From Streptomyces sp. CB02009 (GTDB lineage: Bacteria; Actinomycetota; Actinomycetes; Streptomycetales; Streptomycetaceae), in NCBI RefSeq assembly GCF_001905825.1, contig NZ_LIVV01000003.1:230956-294955 (forward strand): a DNA stretch of 64,000 nt. Direction: 5' to 3'. The notes under the pieces are model-generated. The model ran no database searches. It was not told the origin of the DNA and worked only from the letters and a program-made list of their open reading frames with translations. The translations under genes and the position numbers were made by a program. Shown in pieces: positions 8,330 to 17,447 of the stretch; within the stretch, counting starts at the first letter, position 1, and each line of letters begins with the position of its first letter.

Positions 8330-9523
8330 ATGAACCGGAGGGAAGAACTCGGAGACTTCGAGTCGGCCAGGTGGGTCACCAGAGAGCTGGCTGACATGCC
8401 TGGAGTGGAGTCGGTGACCTATGGCGTAGTGCGTCCCGGTAGTCATGATCCGGCGGGAGTCCCCATGGTCCGTGCCCGCGACGTCGTGGAGGGGGCGGTC
8501 GACGACAGCGATCTCGCAAAGATCTCCCCCACCGTGGATCTAAAGAACCGTCGGACGGCGCTGCGGATGGACGATCTTCTTGTCGTGCTGGTCGGAAGGA
8601 TCAGGGACACGGCAGTTGCAGCCCCGCGGCACGAGGGCTGGAACGTAGCCCGATCCGTCGCCGTCATCCGGTTCACCCCGGCCGGACTGAACCACGGCAT
8701 CAACACGTGGATACGCTGGTGGCTCGGCGCACCGGAAACCCGTGAGCTGCTCCGAGCGGGCTCCGCGGGTGCAGAGCACGCGACACTTCCTCTCGGCGAT
8801 CTCAAGCAGCTTCCCGTCGCGTTGCCGCCGCGCCTCCTTCGTACGCGGATCCTGCGCACCATGGACCTTGCGGAACGGAAAATTGCCCTCAACAGCCGGA
8901 TCGTGGAGTGCGCGACGGAACTCGCGGATGCGCACTTCAGCCGCCTTACCCAGGAGGGCGGCCACGCCCGGCGGCCAGGTGTGGCGGTCGCCGATGTGGC
9001 TCGGGTGATCGGCGGGGCTCCCCGGTCCGCCCCGGTCGAGGGTGCGGCAGCCCTCGCGTGGGCATCGCCGAGGGAAGTGCTGAACAGCACGGCAGCTCAC
9101 CTGGAGCGAACAACGGAGATCACGTGGGCACCTGTTGAGGCGGTCTGCCCTCCCGGGACACTGCTGGTTGCGCCCAGGCCGGGTGAAGTGAGGACGGTGG
9201 CAGCCGCGATCCCCGTCGTCCCGGGGCGTGGCATGCTGGCGATTCGCACCGACGATGAGGCGGACCGGATGTGGCTCTTGCACGAGCTGCGCTCCAGGAG
9301 CGGGGATCTGGTCACCGCAGTGCAAGGAGAGCAAGCGCGGGCGATGAGCCGGAAGAAGTTCGCGGTGTTTCCCCTGTTCTGGCCGGCCGGGGAGGTGCGG
9401 GAGCGATTCGCCCGTATCGTGACCCCCCTCCACGATCGGAGCCTCGCCGCGCTCAGGGAAAGCCGAGCGCTCCAGGATCTGGTCGTGTCGGAGATGACCA
9501 TGAGTCCGGGTGGTGAGAGGTGA
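8330..9523 (+). CDS. hsdS: Type I restriction-modification specificity subunit (HsdS-like)
   Basis: 397 residues from ATG 8330 (alternative ATG at 8312). The protein has two divergent target-recognition-like halves, each ending in a helical segment; the first ends with LPRTRILRT-type residues and a long helix (MDLAERKIALNSRIVECATE). This layout fits HsdS, which reads the two half-sites of the DNA target and docks two HsdM subunits. It overlaps the next gene by four bases (GTGA), so translation is coupled. The order fragment-hsdM, hsdS, hsdM is unusual, and no hsdR (restriction motor) is present nearby. Any activity is therefore at most methylation, and that too is doubtful because hsdM carries a stop codon. 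Confidence 0.65.
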   Translation: MNRREELGDFESARWVTRELADMPGVESVTYGVVRPGSHDPAGVPMVRARDVVEGAVDDSDLAKISPTVDLKNRRTALRMDDLLVVLVGRIRDTAVAAPRHEGWNVARSVAVIRFTPAGLNHGINTWIRWWLGAPETRELLRAGSAGAEHATLPLGDLKQLPVALPPRLLRTRILRTMDLAERKIALNSRIVECATELADAHFSRLTQEGGHARRPGVAVADVARVIGGAPRSAPVEGAAALAWASPREVLNSTAAHLERTTEITWAPVEAVCPPGTLLVAPRPGEVRTVAAAIPVVPGRGMLAIRTDDEADRMWLLHELRSRSGDLVTAVQGEQARAMSRKKFAVFPLFWPAGEVRERFARIVTPLHDRSLAALRESRALQDLVVSEMTMSPGGER

Positions 9524-10941
9524 GGGACGCCCCGGCAACCGGCAAGCAGCCGATGGCAGCCGTCGACCTGCTGCGGAAGGCCGTGGACATCCTGCGCGGC
9601 ACCGTGGACGAGGCGGACTACAAGAGCATCGTTCTGACGTTGCTGTACCTCCATGTGCTGTCCTCGGAATTCGAGCAGTGGGACCCCCTTTCTGAGCGCG
9701 TCCGGAATCCTGACCAGGATCCCGTGGCAGTGCTCGATGAGATGATTGACGCCGTAAGGCGCACCCGTCGCGATTTCGCCGAGGCGATTCCATCTGCAAG
9801 TGAACTCATCGGGGGTCTAGAACGCCGGCGCATCACGGAACTCTTCACGATCCTCGAAGACAGCCAGGGCGCCGCGGTGTACGAGGACCTTCTCGCTGAG
9901 TTCGCCCGCTTCGAAGGGAGGAAGGGCGGAGAGTTCCACACTCCGAGGAGTGTGGCGCGACGCCTCGTTGAGGCGTTGCAGCCACAGCAAGGGCGGGTGT
10001 ACGACCCATGCTGTGGCTCTGGCGGGATGCTGGTGCAGGCGGCAAGGTTCGCGGCGGAGCATGGGGGAGATCAGGCCGCCGATCTCGCCTGCTACGGGCA
10101 GGAAATCAACGTCCAGAGTTGGCGGCTGGGGCGGATGAACATCGACATGCATGGACGACTCCCGGTGGAGTTGGGCTGCGCCGACACGCTCGCCCGGGAC
10201 CTGTAGCCGTCGCTCAAGGCGGACGTCGTGCTGGCCAACCCGCCTTTCAACATGTCCCATTGGGCGCGCCGACCGTCGGATCCGCGCTGGCGCTACGGCA
10301 CTCCACCGTCTACCAACGCAAACTTCGCCTGGTTGCAACACGCGGTCGACAAGTTGAGCGATCGTGGTAGCGCAGGCGTCGTGTTGGCGAACGGTTCGGT
10401 GTCGTCGAAGCAGATGGGCGAAGGCGAGATCCGCACGGCGATGGTGGAGGACGATGTGATCGCGTGCATCGTGGCGCTACCCGCCCAGCTGTTCAACTCC
10501 ACCCCGATCCCGGCCTGCGTTTGGATTCTGACAAAAGACAAGTCGTCGCAGGGCTCGCGTGGGCTGACTGATCGACGGGGCCAGACGCTGTTCATCGATG
10601 CACGTGCCATGGGTGAGTTGGCCGGTCGGTCACATCGTCTGCTGACGAGTGAGGAGTTGTCCGAGATCGCCGGTGTCTACCGCGCCTGGCGCGGCACCGG
10701 ACGCCGTGGGGAGGAGTACAAGGACGTGCCGGGCCTCTGTCGGACCGCAGGGCTCGAGGAAATCCGGGAGAAGCGACACATCCTCACACCCGGACGGTAC
10801 GTCGGCGCAGCGGATGTCGATCGGAAGCGATGCGGAGGCCGGCCCGACGATCGCCTGGAGGCGCTGACCAGGGAGTTGGTTGAACTCCTGGATAGATCGG
10901 ATCACCTGACGGAAAGGTTACGCAGGCACCTGGACGCCTGA
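9520..10941 (+). pseudogene. hsdM: Type I N6-adenine methyltransferase (HsdM) with in-frame amber stop
   Basis: One continuous frame from GTG 9520 to 10941 (473 residues) is interrupted only by TAG at 10,204-10,206. Before the stop are the N-terminal helical domain and SAM motif I (DPCCGSGGMLVQ). After it, in the same frame, are the catalytic motif IV (DVVLANPPFN) and the C-terminal domain to HLDA. The truncated 228-residue product would bind SAM at best but lack the catalytic NPPF motif. Both halves keep normal codon use, so the nonsense change looks recent. Options: a dead gene, readthrough, suppression, a sequencing error, or reinitiation at downstream ATGs such as 10,249. The GTG start overlaps the hsdS stop. 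Confidence 0.8.
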
Positions 10942-11202
10942 GCCACTCCACCTCGATGACGCCCCCAGGAACGAGCTGGGTGCTCCGTGCGAGGAAATGG
11001 CGGGCTGCCCCGGGGGCGGCGCACTGGAAAGGGCCTCGACAAGGCGACTTTCGCCATGTGTGCCCACACGCTGAACGGCTCGAACTACGATGGAGGCGGG
11101 GGGACTCGGGGTCCTGATGTGCGCGGCGGCGTCCGGAGCGTCAGCATGTCGTGTGAGCTCCTCTGACGACCGACCTCTTTCGCAGTTCGCCAGGAGCGCA
11201 AC

Positions 11203-12039
11203 GTGCCGTACACGGCCGAGATCAGCCGCAGCAATCCGACGAGCATCATCTTCCTCGTCGATCAGTCGACGTCTATGAGCGACCCGATCGGCGGTGAAGT
11301 CCCGCAGCAGAAGGCTGATGTCGTCGCCGACGCCATCAACCGACTCCTCACCGAGCTCTCGGTCAAGTGCGCCAAGGAGGAAGGCGTACGAGACTACTTC
11401 CATGTCGCCGTCATCGGCTACGGGGCCACCGTCGGCTCGGCGTTCGCGGGCTCGCTCGCAGGTCGCGACATCGTTCCCCTCAGTGAGGTGGCGGACAATC
11501 CGGCCCGCGTGGACGAGCGCAGCAAGAAGGTGCCCGACGGAGCCGGGGGCCTGGTCGAGACCACTGTCAACTTCCCGTTGTGGATGGACCCGGTCGCCCA
11601 CGGCGGTACCCCGATGAACCGTGCTCTGCAGTACGCGGAGAGCCTCGTCTCCGGCTGGACCGAGCGCTACCCGGCCGGCTTCCCCCCGATCGTCATCAAC
11701 CTGACGGACGGCGAGTCCACCGACGGCGACCCCACGGCGGCCGCCGACGCCATCATTTCACACGCCACGGCCGATGGTGCGGCCCTGCTGTTCAACCTGC
11801 ACGTCTCCGCCGCAGGCGGATCACCGACCGCGTTCCCCGACACCGCCGACGGTCTCCCGGACAGTTATGCCCGCACCCTCTTCTCCATGTCGAGCCCCCT
11901 GCCCAGCCACATGCGTTCGTACGCCGCCTCGCAGGGGCAGAGGGTCAGCGAGACCACCCGCGGCTTCGTCTACAACGCGGACATCACCACGGTCGTCCAG
12001 TTCCTCGACATCGGCACCCGCGCCACCGAACTTCGGTGA
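11203..12039 (+). CDS. TerY-like von Willebrand factor A domain protein
   Basis: 278 residues. GTG 11203 is chosen because CAGGAG lies just upstream and the vWA fold begins immediately. The metal-binding MIDAS signature is intact: DQSTSMSD at residues 20-27, a threonine loop in the middle and LTDGEST later. Size and sequence match TerY-type single-domain vWA proteins, which act as metal-dependent adaptor or scaffold proteins in the cytoplasm. It is the first gene of a tightly coupled three-gene operon with a PP2C phosphatase and an HhH-containing kinase, the arrangement called the TerY-P triad in comparative genomics. It may hold the kinase and phosphatase together; the partner is unknown. 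Confidence 0.85.
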   Translation: MPYTAEISRSNPTSIIFLVDQSTSMSDPIGGEVPQQKADVVADAINRLLTELSVKCAKEEGVRDYFHVAVIGYGATVGSAFAGSLAGRDIVPLSEVADNPARVDERSKKVPDGAGGLVETTVNFPLWMDPVAHGGTPMNRALQYAESLVSGWTERYPAGFPPIVINLTDGESTDGDPTAAADAIISHATADGAALLFNLHVSAAGGSPTAFPDTADGLPDSYARTLFSMSSPLPSHMRSYAASQGQRVSETTRGFVYNADITTVVQFLDIGTRATELR

Positions 12040-12896
12040 CGCGCCCACCCTCCTGCGTGTACGTCACACATCTCGTAGCCTCCAAGTCCGGGAGCACGGA
12101 GGCGGAATGCGAGGACGCCGTCGCCGTGCTGCCGATCCGGTCACACGATGACATGCTGCGGGAACCGCTCACCGCGGCAGTCTGTGACGGGGCGACGGAG
12201 AGCGCTCTGGCCAAGGACTGGGCTCGGCTGCTTTCGCGCGTGGCAGTCGAATGCGCCATGGAACAGCCGGACGTGCTGGCCGGCGGGCCCGCCTTCGAGG
12301 AATTCGCTGCGTCTGCCGTGGCTCAGTGGGACCCCTGGCTCGCGCAGTACACGCAGGCGCGAGTCGCGGAAGGGCGCCCATTGAAGTGGTACGAGCACAC
12401 CAAGCTCGCCGAAGGCGCCTACGCGACACTGCTCACTCTGCGAATCGACCCGGTCCCCAGCACTGAAGCAGGTACCGACATCGAGGCGCCCGAACCGGCA
12501 TGGCAGTGGCGTGCCGCCGCTCTGGGGGACAGCTGTCTGTTCCACTTGCGTGACGACCGGCTCGTGGAGGCGTTCCCGGTGACGGCTGCCGAGGAGTTCG
12601 GCACGGTCCCTGACCTCTTCGGCAGCCGTAACCGTGATGTGGGGCTGCTGGCGCGCCGTACTCGGTTCACCGAAGGCCGGTCCCTGCCCGGTGACCGGTT
12701 GTTCCTGATGACGGACGCGTTGGCTGCGTGGTTTCTGTCGACGTCCGACCGTGACATCGCCGTACGTCAGTTGCTGGAGTTCTCCGGACCGGACGACCTG
12801 GGCGCGTTCATGGAGTGGCTGGACGGTCTTCGGGAGTCGCGGCAGTTGCGCAACGACGATGTGGCGATCGTACGGGTCGACTTCGAAGGGCGGTGA
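12036..12896 (+). CDS. PP2C-family protein phosphatase of the TerY-P triad
   Basis: 286 residues if translation starts at GTG 12036, which overlaps the vWA stop as GTGA; GTG 12057 is an alternative. PP2C features include an acidic metal-binding segment in the first strands (ECEDAVAVLP), AVCDGATES (the DG motif), ALGDSCLFHLRD and, near the C-terminus, RNDDVAIVRVDF, matching the last metal-ligand motif. It should be a cytoplasmic Mg/Mn-dependent Ser/Thr phosphatase. Position between the vWA gene and the kinase gene, with two-base to four-base junctions, indicates that it reverses the action of the kinase encoded next. Confidence 0.82.
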   Translation: MTRPPSCVYVTHLVASKSGSTEAECEDAVAVLPIRSHDDMLREPLTAAVCDGATESALAKDWARLLSRVAVECAMEQPDVLAGGPAFEEFAASAVAQWDPWLAQYTQARVAEGRPLKWYEHTKLAEGAYATLLTLRIDPVPSTEAGTDIEAPEPAWQWRAAALGDSCLFHLRDDRLVEAFPVTAAEEFGTVPDLFGSRNRDVGLLARRTRFTEGRSLPGDRLFLMTDALAAWFLSTSDRDIAVRQLLEFSGPDDLGAFMEWLDGLRESRQLRNDDVAIVRVDFEGR

Positions 12897-12898
12897 AC

Positions 12899-15088
12899 GT
12901 GAGCTCGACCACTGCTCCGCAGTTTCCCAGTGGTGCCGCCTATGCAGAAGCGCTGCAGCACACGCATCTCTGTTTCCGGCATCCAGAACTCAGGGGTGCC
13001 CTACCCGAGTTGACAAAGCTCGGTCTGCCCCGCGCCATCTCGGGAGCCTTCGCCAGTGTGTTCTCCCTGACCTCTGGCACATCGGGGCAGCGGTACGCGG
13101 TCAAGTGCTTCACTCGCCATGTTCCCGACCAAGAGCGTCGCTACCAGGCCATCAGCGCTCGACTCGCGCAGCTGGACCCGGCCGAGCTCTCCCAACCGTG
13201 GAAACTCGGATTCGAGTACCTGCCCGACGCGATCAGCGTCGGCCAGGATCGCTATCCGGTCCTGAAGATGGAGTGGATAGACGCCGTCACTCTGTCTTCC
13301 TGGCTCGACGACAACCACACGGACCGCTTTGCCGTCGCTCGTCTGGCCGACCGGTTCGAGGCATTGACCCGTGATCTGTCCGTACATGAGATCGCCCACG
13401 GTGATCTCCAGCACGGCAACCTGCTCGTCGCGAGCGACGACACGTTCCGCCTGGTCGACTATGACGGCATGTACGTGCCGGGGCTGGCCGGCTTGGGGGG
13501 CACCGAGCGCGGCCACCGTAACTACCAGTCGCCCATGCGCGGGAACGACGACTTCGGGGCGACACTGGACCGGTTCTCGACGTGGGTCATCTTCCTGTCG
13601 CTCAAGGCGGTCGCCGCCGACCCCGCATTGTGGAACCGGCTCCATGAACCGAAGGGCGAGTCTCTTCTTCTCACCGAGGACGACTTCAAGAGCCCAGCAG
13701 GCTCCACGGGACTGCGGACGCTCCTCGCCCATCAGGACCGGACGGTGAGCGGTCTCGCAGACCAGGTGAGATCCCTGGCCTTCCAGCCGCTGGACCTGTT
13801 GCCGCCGCTGGCTCACGCGGTCCTTCCCTCGCAGCGGGCTTCCGCCACGTCACCCATCCCGGCGTCGCCCACCCCCACAGCGGCGCCCGGTGCGGGCGGA
13901 CTGCCCGGCTGGATGTCGGGACACGTCTCCCCGCCGGCGCCTCAGGCGGTTGCGCCCACCGTCTCCCCGGACTGTTTTCGCAGCCGGACGCTGCTCGATG
14001 TCGTCACGGCCGTGCTCTGGCCTTTCGCGCTGGCCGCGGCCGTCCTGCTGGTCGTCCTCGGATTCCCGACGCCACTGATCGATGGCTTGGCACCCATCGC
14101 CCTCGCTGCTGCTCCCGTCGTCCTGGCCGCTGTCGCCACCGCATTCGCCCGGAGCCGTCGTGTGGAGCGGGCACAGTCACGGGAGGCCCTGGCCACCCTG
14201 ACGAATGAGCTGAACCGACTTGAGAACCCGGTGAAGGCAGCGGAGAAGCTACGCAAGGACCAGGCGAAGTTCGACGCGGCGCAGGCCGACCGGAATGCCG
14301 CCTACCCGCGAGCGCAGGACAAGCTCACTGCCCACTACCACGGTGAGCTCAAGGAGGCCGAGAAACGCAAGATCCGCAAACAGCGCGACATCGACAAGAA
14401 GATCGACGGACTCGCGGAAGAACTCCGGACCGCCTTGGCCAAGGCGCTCGTCGACAAGCGGGCCGCGTTCGTCCGGGATCAGCTCCGTCGCCGCCTGATC
14501 GCGAAATCCCCGCCGCACGGCATCGGGCCGAAGCTCGTCGCCCGTCTTGCCGCGATGGGCGTCACGACCGCAGCCGACTTCACGGGATACCGTCCCGTGC
14601 AGAACAGCGCCTACAACAACACGAGCGCCGTCATCGTGCTGAGTGGCGGCCGCTTGATCCATGTTCCGGGTATCGGTGAAGCTAAGGCCAGGACCCTCGA
14701 CGAATGGCGGAAGCACGTGCTCGCGTCGGCCGTCGCCAGACAGCCCGCCGCCCTCGACGCTGGGGAGAGAAGGTCGATCGAGCAGGGCAATGCCCGTCGC
14801 CGGGAGCAGCTCACCGTTCAGCGCAGGGCCGTGGAGTCCGAAGCGGATGCCATGCGCGAACAGGCACGGAAGCGGCTGGAGGACAGTCAGGCGCGGCTGG
14901 CTCGGGAGAACACCGCGGCAGGCGACCGAGCCCGGCAACAGCGGCAGGAGTTCAGCCGCCGTACGGTCGCCCTCCAGCAGAACAGCGACCTCCACGGAAC
15001 CTTGAGCGCCGCGGTGGAGGATGCCAAGCTCCGGCAACGCGGGCTGTCGTACCGGCGCTATCTACACTTCCTCTACACCGGTTGCTGA
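12899..15088 (+). CDS. Protein kinase-like protein with membrane segments and helix-hairpin-helix domain
   Basis: 729 residues from GTG 12899, two bases after the phosphatase stop. The N-terminal kinase-like domain (about 30-310) shows AVKCF with the ATP-binding lysine near residue 66, HGDLQHGN near 167 as catalytic loop (HGD instead of HRD) and LVDYDG in place of DFG. A proline/alanine linker is followed by two hydrophobic helices (about 365-420), then a long charged coiled coil. A helix-hairpin-helix region (about 540-600, with GIGPKLVARLAAMGV and VPGIGEAKARTLDEW) suggests DNA binding, and a second coiled coil ends the protein. This is the kinase of the TerY-P triad; the HhH points to DNA or a DNA-protein complex as the sensed object. 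Membrane insertion of the helices is predicted by eye only. Confidence 0.8.
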   Translation: MSSTTAPQFPSGAAYAEALQHTHLCFRHPELRGALPELTKLGLPRAISGAFASVFSLTSGTSGQRYAVKCFTRHVPDQERRYQAISARLAQLDPAELSQPWKLGFEYLPDAISVGQDRYPVLKMEWIDAVTLSSWLDDNHTDRFAVARLADRFEALTRDLSVHEIAHGDLQHGNLLVASDDTFRLVDYDGMYVPGLAGLGGTERGHRNYQSPMRGNDDFGATLDRFSTWVIFLSLKAVAADPALWNRLHEPKGESLLLTEDDFKSPAGSTGLRTLLAHQDRTVSGLADQVRSLAFQPLDLLPPLAHAVLPSQRASATSPIPASPTPTAAPGAGGLPGWMSGHVSPPAPQAVAPTVSPDCFRSRTLLDVVTAVLWPFALAAAVLLVVLGFPTPLIDGLAPIALAAAPVVLAAVATAFARSRRVERAQSREALATLTNELNRLENPVKAAEKLRKDQAKFDAAQADRNAAYPRAQDKLTAHYHGELKEAEKRKIRKQRDIDKKIDGLAEELRTALAKALVDKRAAFVRDQLRRRLIAKSPPHGIGPKLVARLAAMGVTTAADFTGYRPVQNSAYNNTSAVIVLSGGRLIHVPGIGEAKARTLDEWRKHVLASAVARQPAALDAGERRSIEQGNARRREQLTVQRRAVESEADAMREQARKRLEDSQARLARENTAAGDRARQQRQEFSRRTVALQQNSDLHGTLSAAVEDAKLRQRGLSYRRYLHFLYTGC

Positions 15089-15830
15089 GCCCGCGCCGTC
15101 TTCGCCGCCAGCCCTGCGGATCCATGGAGCGCAGCAGCTCAAGAAGGCCTTGAGCCGGGCGCAGTTGGTCATCCGTGACGGGGTCGGGGCGGAAGTGCAT
15201 CAGGCTGTTGCGGAAGTTCCGGCACTCCTCCAGCGCGGAGAGGAAACGCTGCTGACCGTCAGGTCGGAGTCAGTGATCAGGCCGCACACCTTGTGGTCGT
15301 GATCGCGTACGAGTACTTAGCCAGACTTCTGGATGGTCACGATCCAGTCGAGCAGGTCGTCGGACCGGTCGGCTTCCTGCGCCCGGACCGTCGCGGCCGC
15401 GAGATCGGCCTGGGGATCGGCCATGCGGGCGAGCCCGATGGACTCCCAGCTGATCACTCCGCGCAGCCGTCCGTCCGTATCGAGCACGGGCAGCTGGCTG
15501 TAGTCACGCAGCACCATGAGCGTCATTGCGGTCCCGAGGCTGTCCCCGACCCGTACGGACTCGGGCATGCGATTGGCCGAATCGAGGTTGCTCACCCGGT
15601 ACGCGACAGTCCGCGCCCGGGCGTCCTCGTCAGCCAGGTGCCCGGCGGCGTCCGCCGCGCTCTGGACTACGGCCGAGAGGCTGGTTGTGACGGTGAGCCG
15701 GGTGACGGCACTCGTCCCTGCCTCGTCCGGCTCGGCGCCGCCTGCCAGAACCGCGATCTGGCTCTCGAGGCTGCCTTCCATGAAGGGCGGTACGGTGACG
15801 AGCCCGCGGGCGTCCAGGTCGCCTTGACGG
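15089..15830 (-). pseudogene. Decayed CBS-pair/HEPN gene, paralogue of the island's last gene
   Basis: On the minus strand, 15,853-15,317 encodes a linker and CBS-like repeats (GLVTVPPFMEGSL, MTLMVLRDYSQLPVLD, GVISWESIG). It stops at TAA 15,317, but the same frame continues with VLVRDHDHKVCGLITDSDL, so the stop is a nonsense mutation, probably of a tyrosine codon. A frameshift then leads to FLSALEECRNFRNSLMHFRP, in which RNSLMH is the R-x4-H motif of HEPN RNases. The intact homologue at 44.1-45.7 kb shows the same order (GLVTVSAAGF, LPVVDHNNVLRGVVTWEGIA, TVRDYRNDLAHW). This copy lacks the N-terminal domain and about 70 residues between CBS and the HEPN motif. Confidence 0.7.
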
Positions 15831-16243
15831 CCACTTCTCCAACTCCGGGCCACTGCCGCTCCTTGACGAGTCGGCCACCCGCCTCCGTGAGTTCCTGCAC
15901 CAGATGCTCTGCGAAGGTCACGCGAGGCCGTGGAGGAGGACTGGGCATTCGCTTAGCTGCCGGATTTCCTGTGCTCGGGTGGGCGGCGTTTGCGGAGTGG
16001 CGGCCTGGGCCTTCTGCGTGCGAGACCTGCGGGGAAGGTAGGTGCCGTGCGCCAGGTGATACTGGCCAGCGGTCGTCCGGGCGACGCTCCACCGGCCGCC
16101 CTTCGGGAGACCGTGACCAGGCCCCGGTTCTGCAGTGCCTGACATGGGGTCTTGTAGGAGCTGGTCTCCCAGACGTCAGTAGGGCACCCGGCTGCCACCC
16201 ACTCAAGGACCGCAAGCTGACGTTCATTGACTGGCCGTTCCAA
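15831..16243 (-). pseudogene. Broken second copy of the winged-helix-like island gene
   Basis: Starts with TTG at 16,243 (ERPVNERQLAVLEWVAAGCP), closely matching the N-terminus of the gene at 3.25-4.66 kb, then needs at least two frameshifts (to GGRWSVARTTAGQYHLAHGT and then PRVTFAEHLVQELTEAGGRL). Homology to the first copy ends near 15,828, where the sequence switches directly into the CBS-repeat pseudogene. The two relics are thus fused by an old recombination event. Confidence 0.65.
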
Positions 16244-16354
16244 TGGTCTGCCCTCGACTTATGGCTGTCGCGACGGGGTGGATGGTGTCAGTGATCGTGG
16301 TGCAGGGCAGGTCCCGCGTGGAGGGTTCACCTGAAGCAGTATCCGAAGTCGCCG

Positions 16355-16396
16355 TGCCCCCGGCAGAAATTGAACCTGCGCATACAGCTCTGGACG
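16355..16396 (-). other. tRNA-Arg-like 3' end (probable relic attachment site)
   Basis: The minus strand reads GTATGCGCAGGTTCAATTTC and then TGCCGGGGGCA. This forms a T-arm (GCAGG/TCTGC around TTCAATT) followed by an acceptor-like 3' end. It closely resembles my memory of the 3' end of a Streptomyces tRNA-Arg(CCG). The upstream half does not fold into a D-arm, and only part of an acceptor stem can be drawn, so it is not a functional tRNA. It sits at the boundary between the low-GC3, pseudogene-rich left part and the GC-rich right part of the island. The rest of 16,244-16,594 shows no gene. Confidence 0.4.
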
Positions 16397-16594
16397 TCGT
16401 CGCGACTTCCGATGGTTTCCCAGGGCAGCGGGTGCAGGGGTGCACGCTCGGGTTTCGAACCGAACGAGTGGGCGGTCGGGGTGCGTGCGGCTGAGTGTCT
16501 CCGACCGCCGGGAACGCGGCGGCCCCCGGTAACCGTAGAGTCGTATGCCGGTCGAGTGCCGAGTGCGCCCGAGGGTGTACGTGACTGTGGGGCG

Positions 16595-17266
16595 TTATTT
16601 CCGGCCGGGGGTCCATTTCATGCCGAGTCGGTAGGCGCGGGAGATCACGTCTTGGACTCCGGGACCATCCGCAGGGGTGAACCAGCGCACCTCGCGTCCG
16701 ATGACGAGTTCGCCCTTCTGTCGCTTGATGAGGGCGATGGCACAGGCGTGCGCCTGCGGTGGGCAGTCGTCCAGAGCCACCCGGAAGCGGTCGCCGCGGT
16801 CGGAGGTCAGAGTCACCACCGCGTCGAGGCCGCGGAAGTCGCCGGACCCTTCGTAGATGTAGACGAAGAGCAGGAGTTTCTGGAATTCGGCCTGGTGGTC
16901 CAGGTTGATGACCAAGTTCTCTCCCGTCTCCCGGGCCCCGGTCCGGTCGTCCGTGTCGAGCGCGACGTAGGGGAATCGGTCCACTGCGCCGAAGGCGTTG
17001 CCCAGCGCCTGCACCACGGTTTTGGAGCCGTCGGTGCAGCGGATCATGCAGCCGAGGTCGAGATCCACCGTCCTGGCCGTGGCCGACCGCAGCGACGCGC
17101 GGATCCGGCCGAGCAGACCACGTGTCTGGCCGGCCGCCCTCTGTGCGGCGGCCTGCGGCGAGGTCCAGTTGAGGTTGACCTTGATCATTCCCGAGGTCAC
17201 GCCGTGCTTGTCCAGGGAGACCGTGGGCGAGGCCTTCGTCAGGTTCACGGTGGCGGGCTTGGTCAT
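16595..17266 (-). CDS. TerD-family protein
   Basis: 223 residues from ATG 17266, with AAAGGTG upstream. The TerD fold signature is visible in VDLDLGCMIRCTDG (calcium-binding acidic loop region), YVALDTDDRTGARETGENLV (the D-D-R-T-G...GEN segment typical of TerD) and FVYIYEGSGDFRGLD. TerD-domain proteins bind calcium and belong to the ter stress-response network (tellurite, colicin and phage phenotypes), often with TerY-P genes. Here it lies 1.5 kb from the TerY-P triad but on the opposite strand, so it is probably regulated separately. The C-terminal 70 residues are basic. It is cytoplasmic; no membrane segment is seen. Confidence 0.85.
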   Translation of the reverse strand: MTKPATVNLTKASPTVSLDKHGVTSGMIKVNLNWTSPQAAAQRAAGQTRGLLGRIRASLRSATARTVDLDLGCMIRCTDGSKTVVQALGNAFGAVDRFPYVALDTDDRTGARETGENLVINLDHQAEFQKLLLFVYIYEGSGDFRGLDAVVTLTSDRGDRFRVALDDCPPQAHACAIALIKRQKGELVIGREVRWFTPADGPGVQDVISRAYRLGMKWTPGRK

Positions 17267-17447
17267 GCGGCACCTTTCGGGGAAGGTCCGGGGAGCCGGG
17301 GTGGGCGACGACCATACCGGTGGGGCGCGAGGCGCCGCAGAGCATCGGTGGTTGACGGCCTGACGCGAGGATGGGGCCCGCGGGCCGGGCGGCCGTTAAT
17401 GTGAGGGCTGTTGGCGGGGTCCGAGCCGGAGTGGAGCGCGGAGAGGC

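Noticed and set aside
16355..16430. Functional tRNA gene
   Set aside because: Only the T-arm and 3' end are convincing; the D-arm, anticodon arm and a full acceptor stem cannot be formed.
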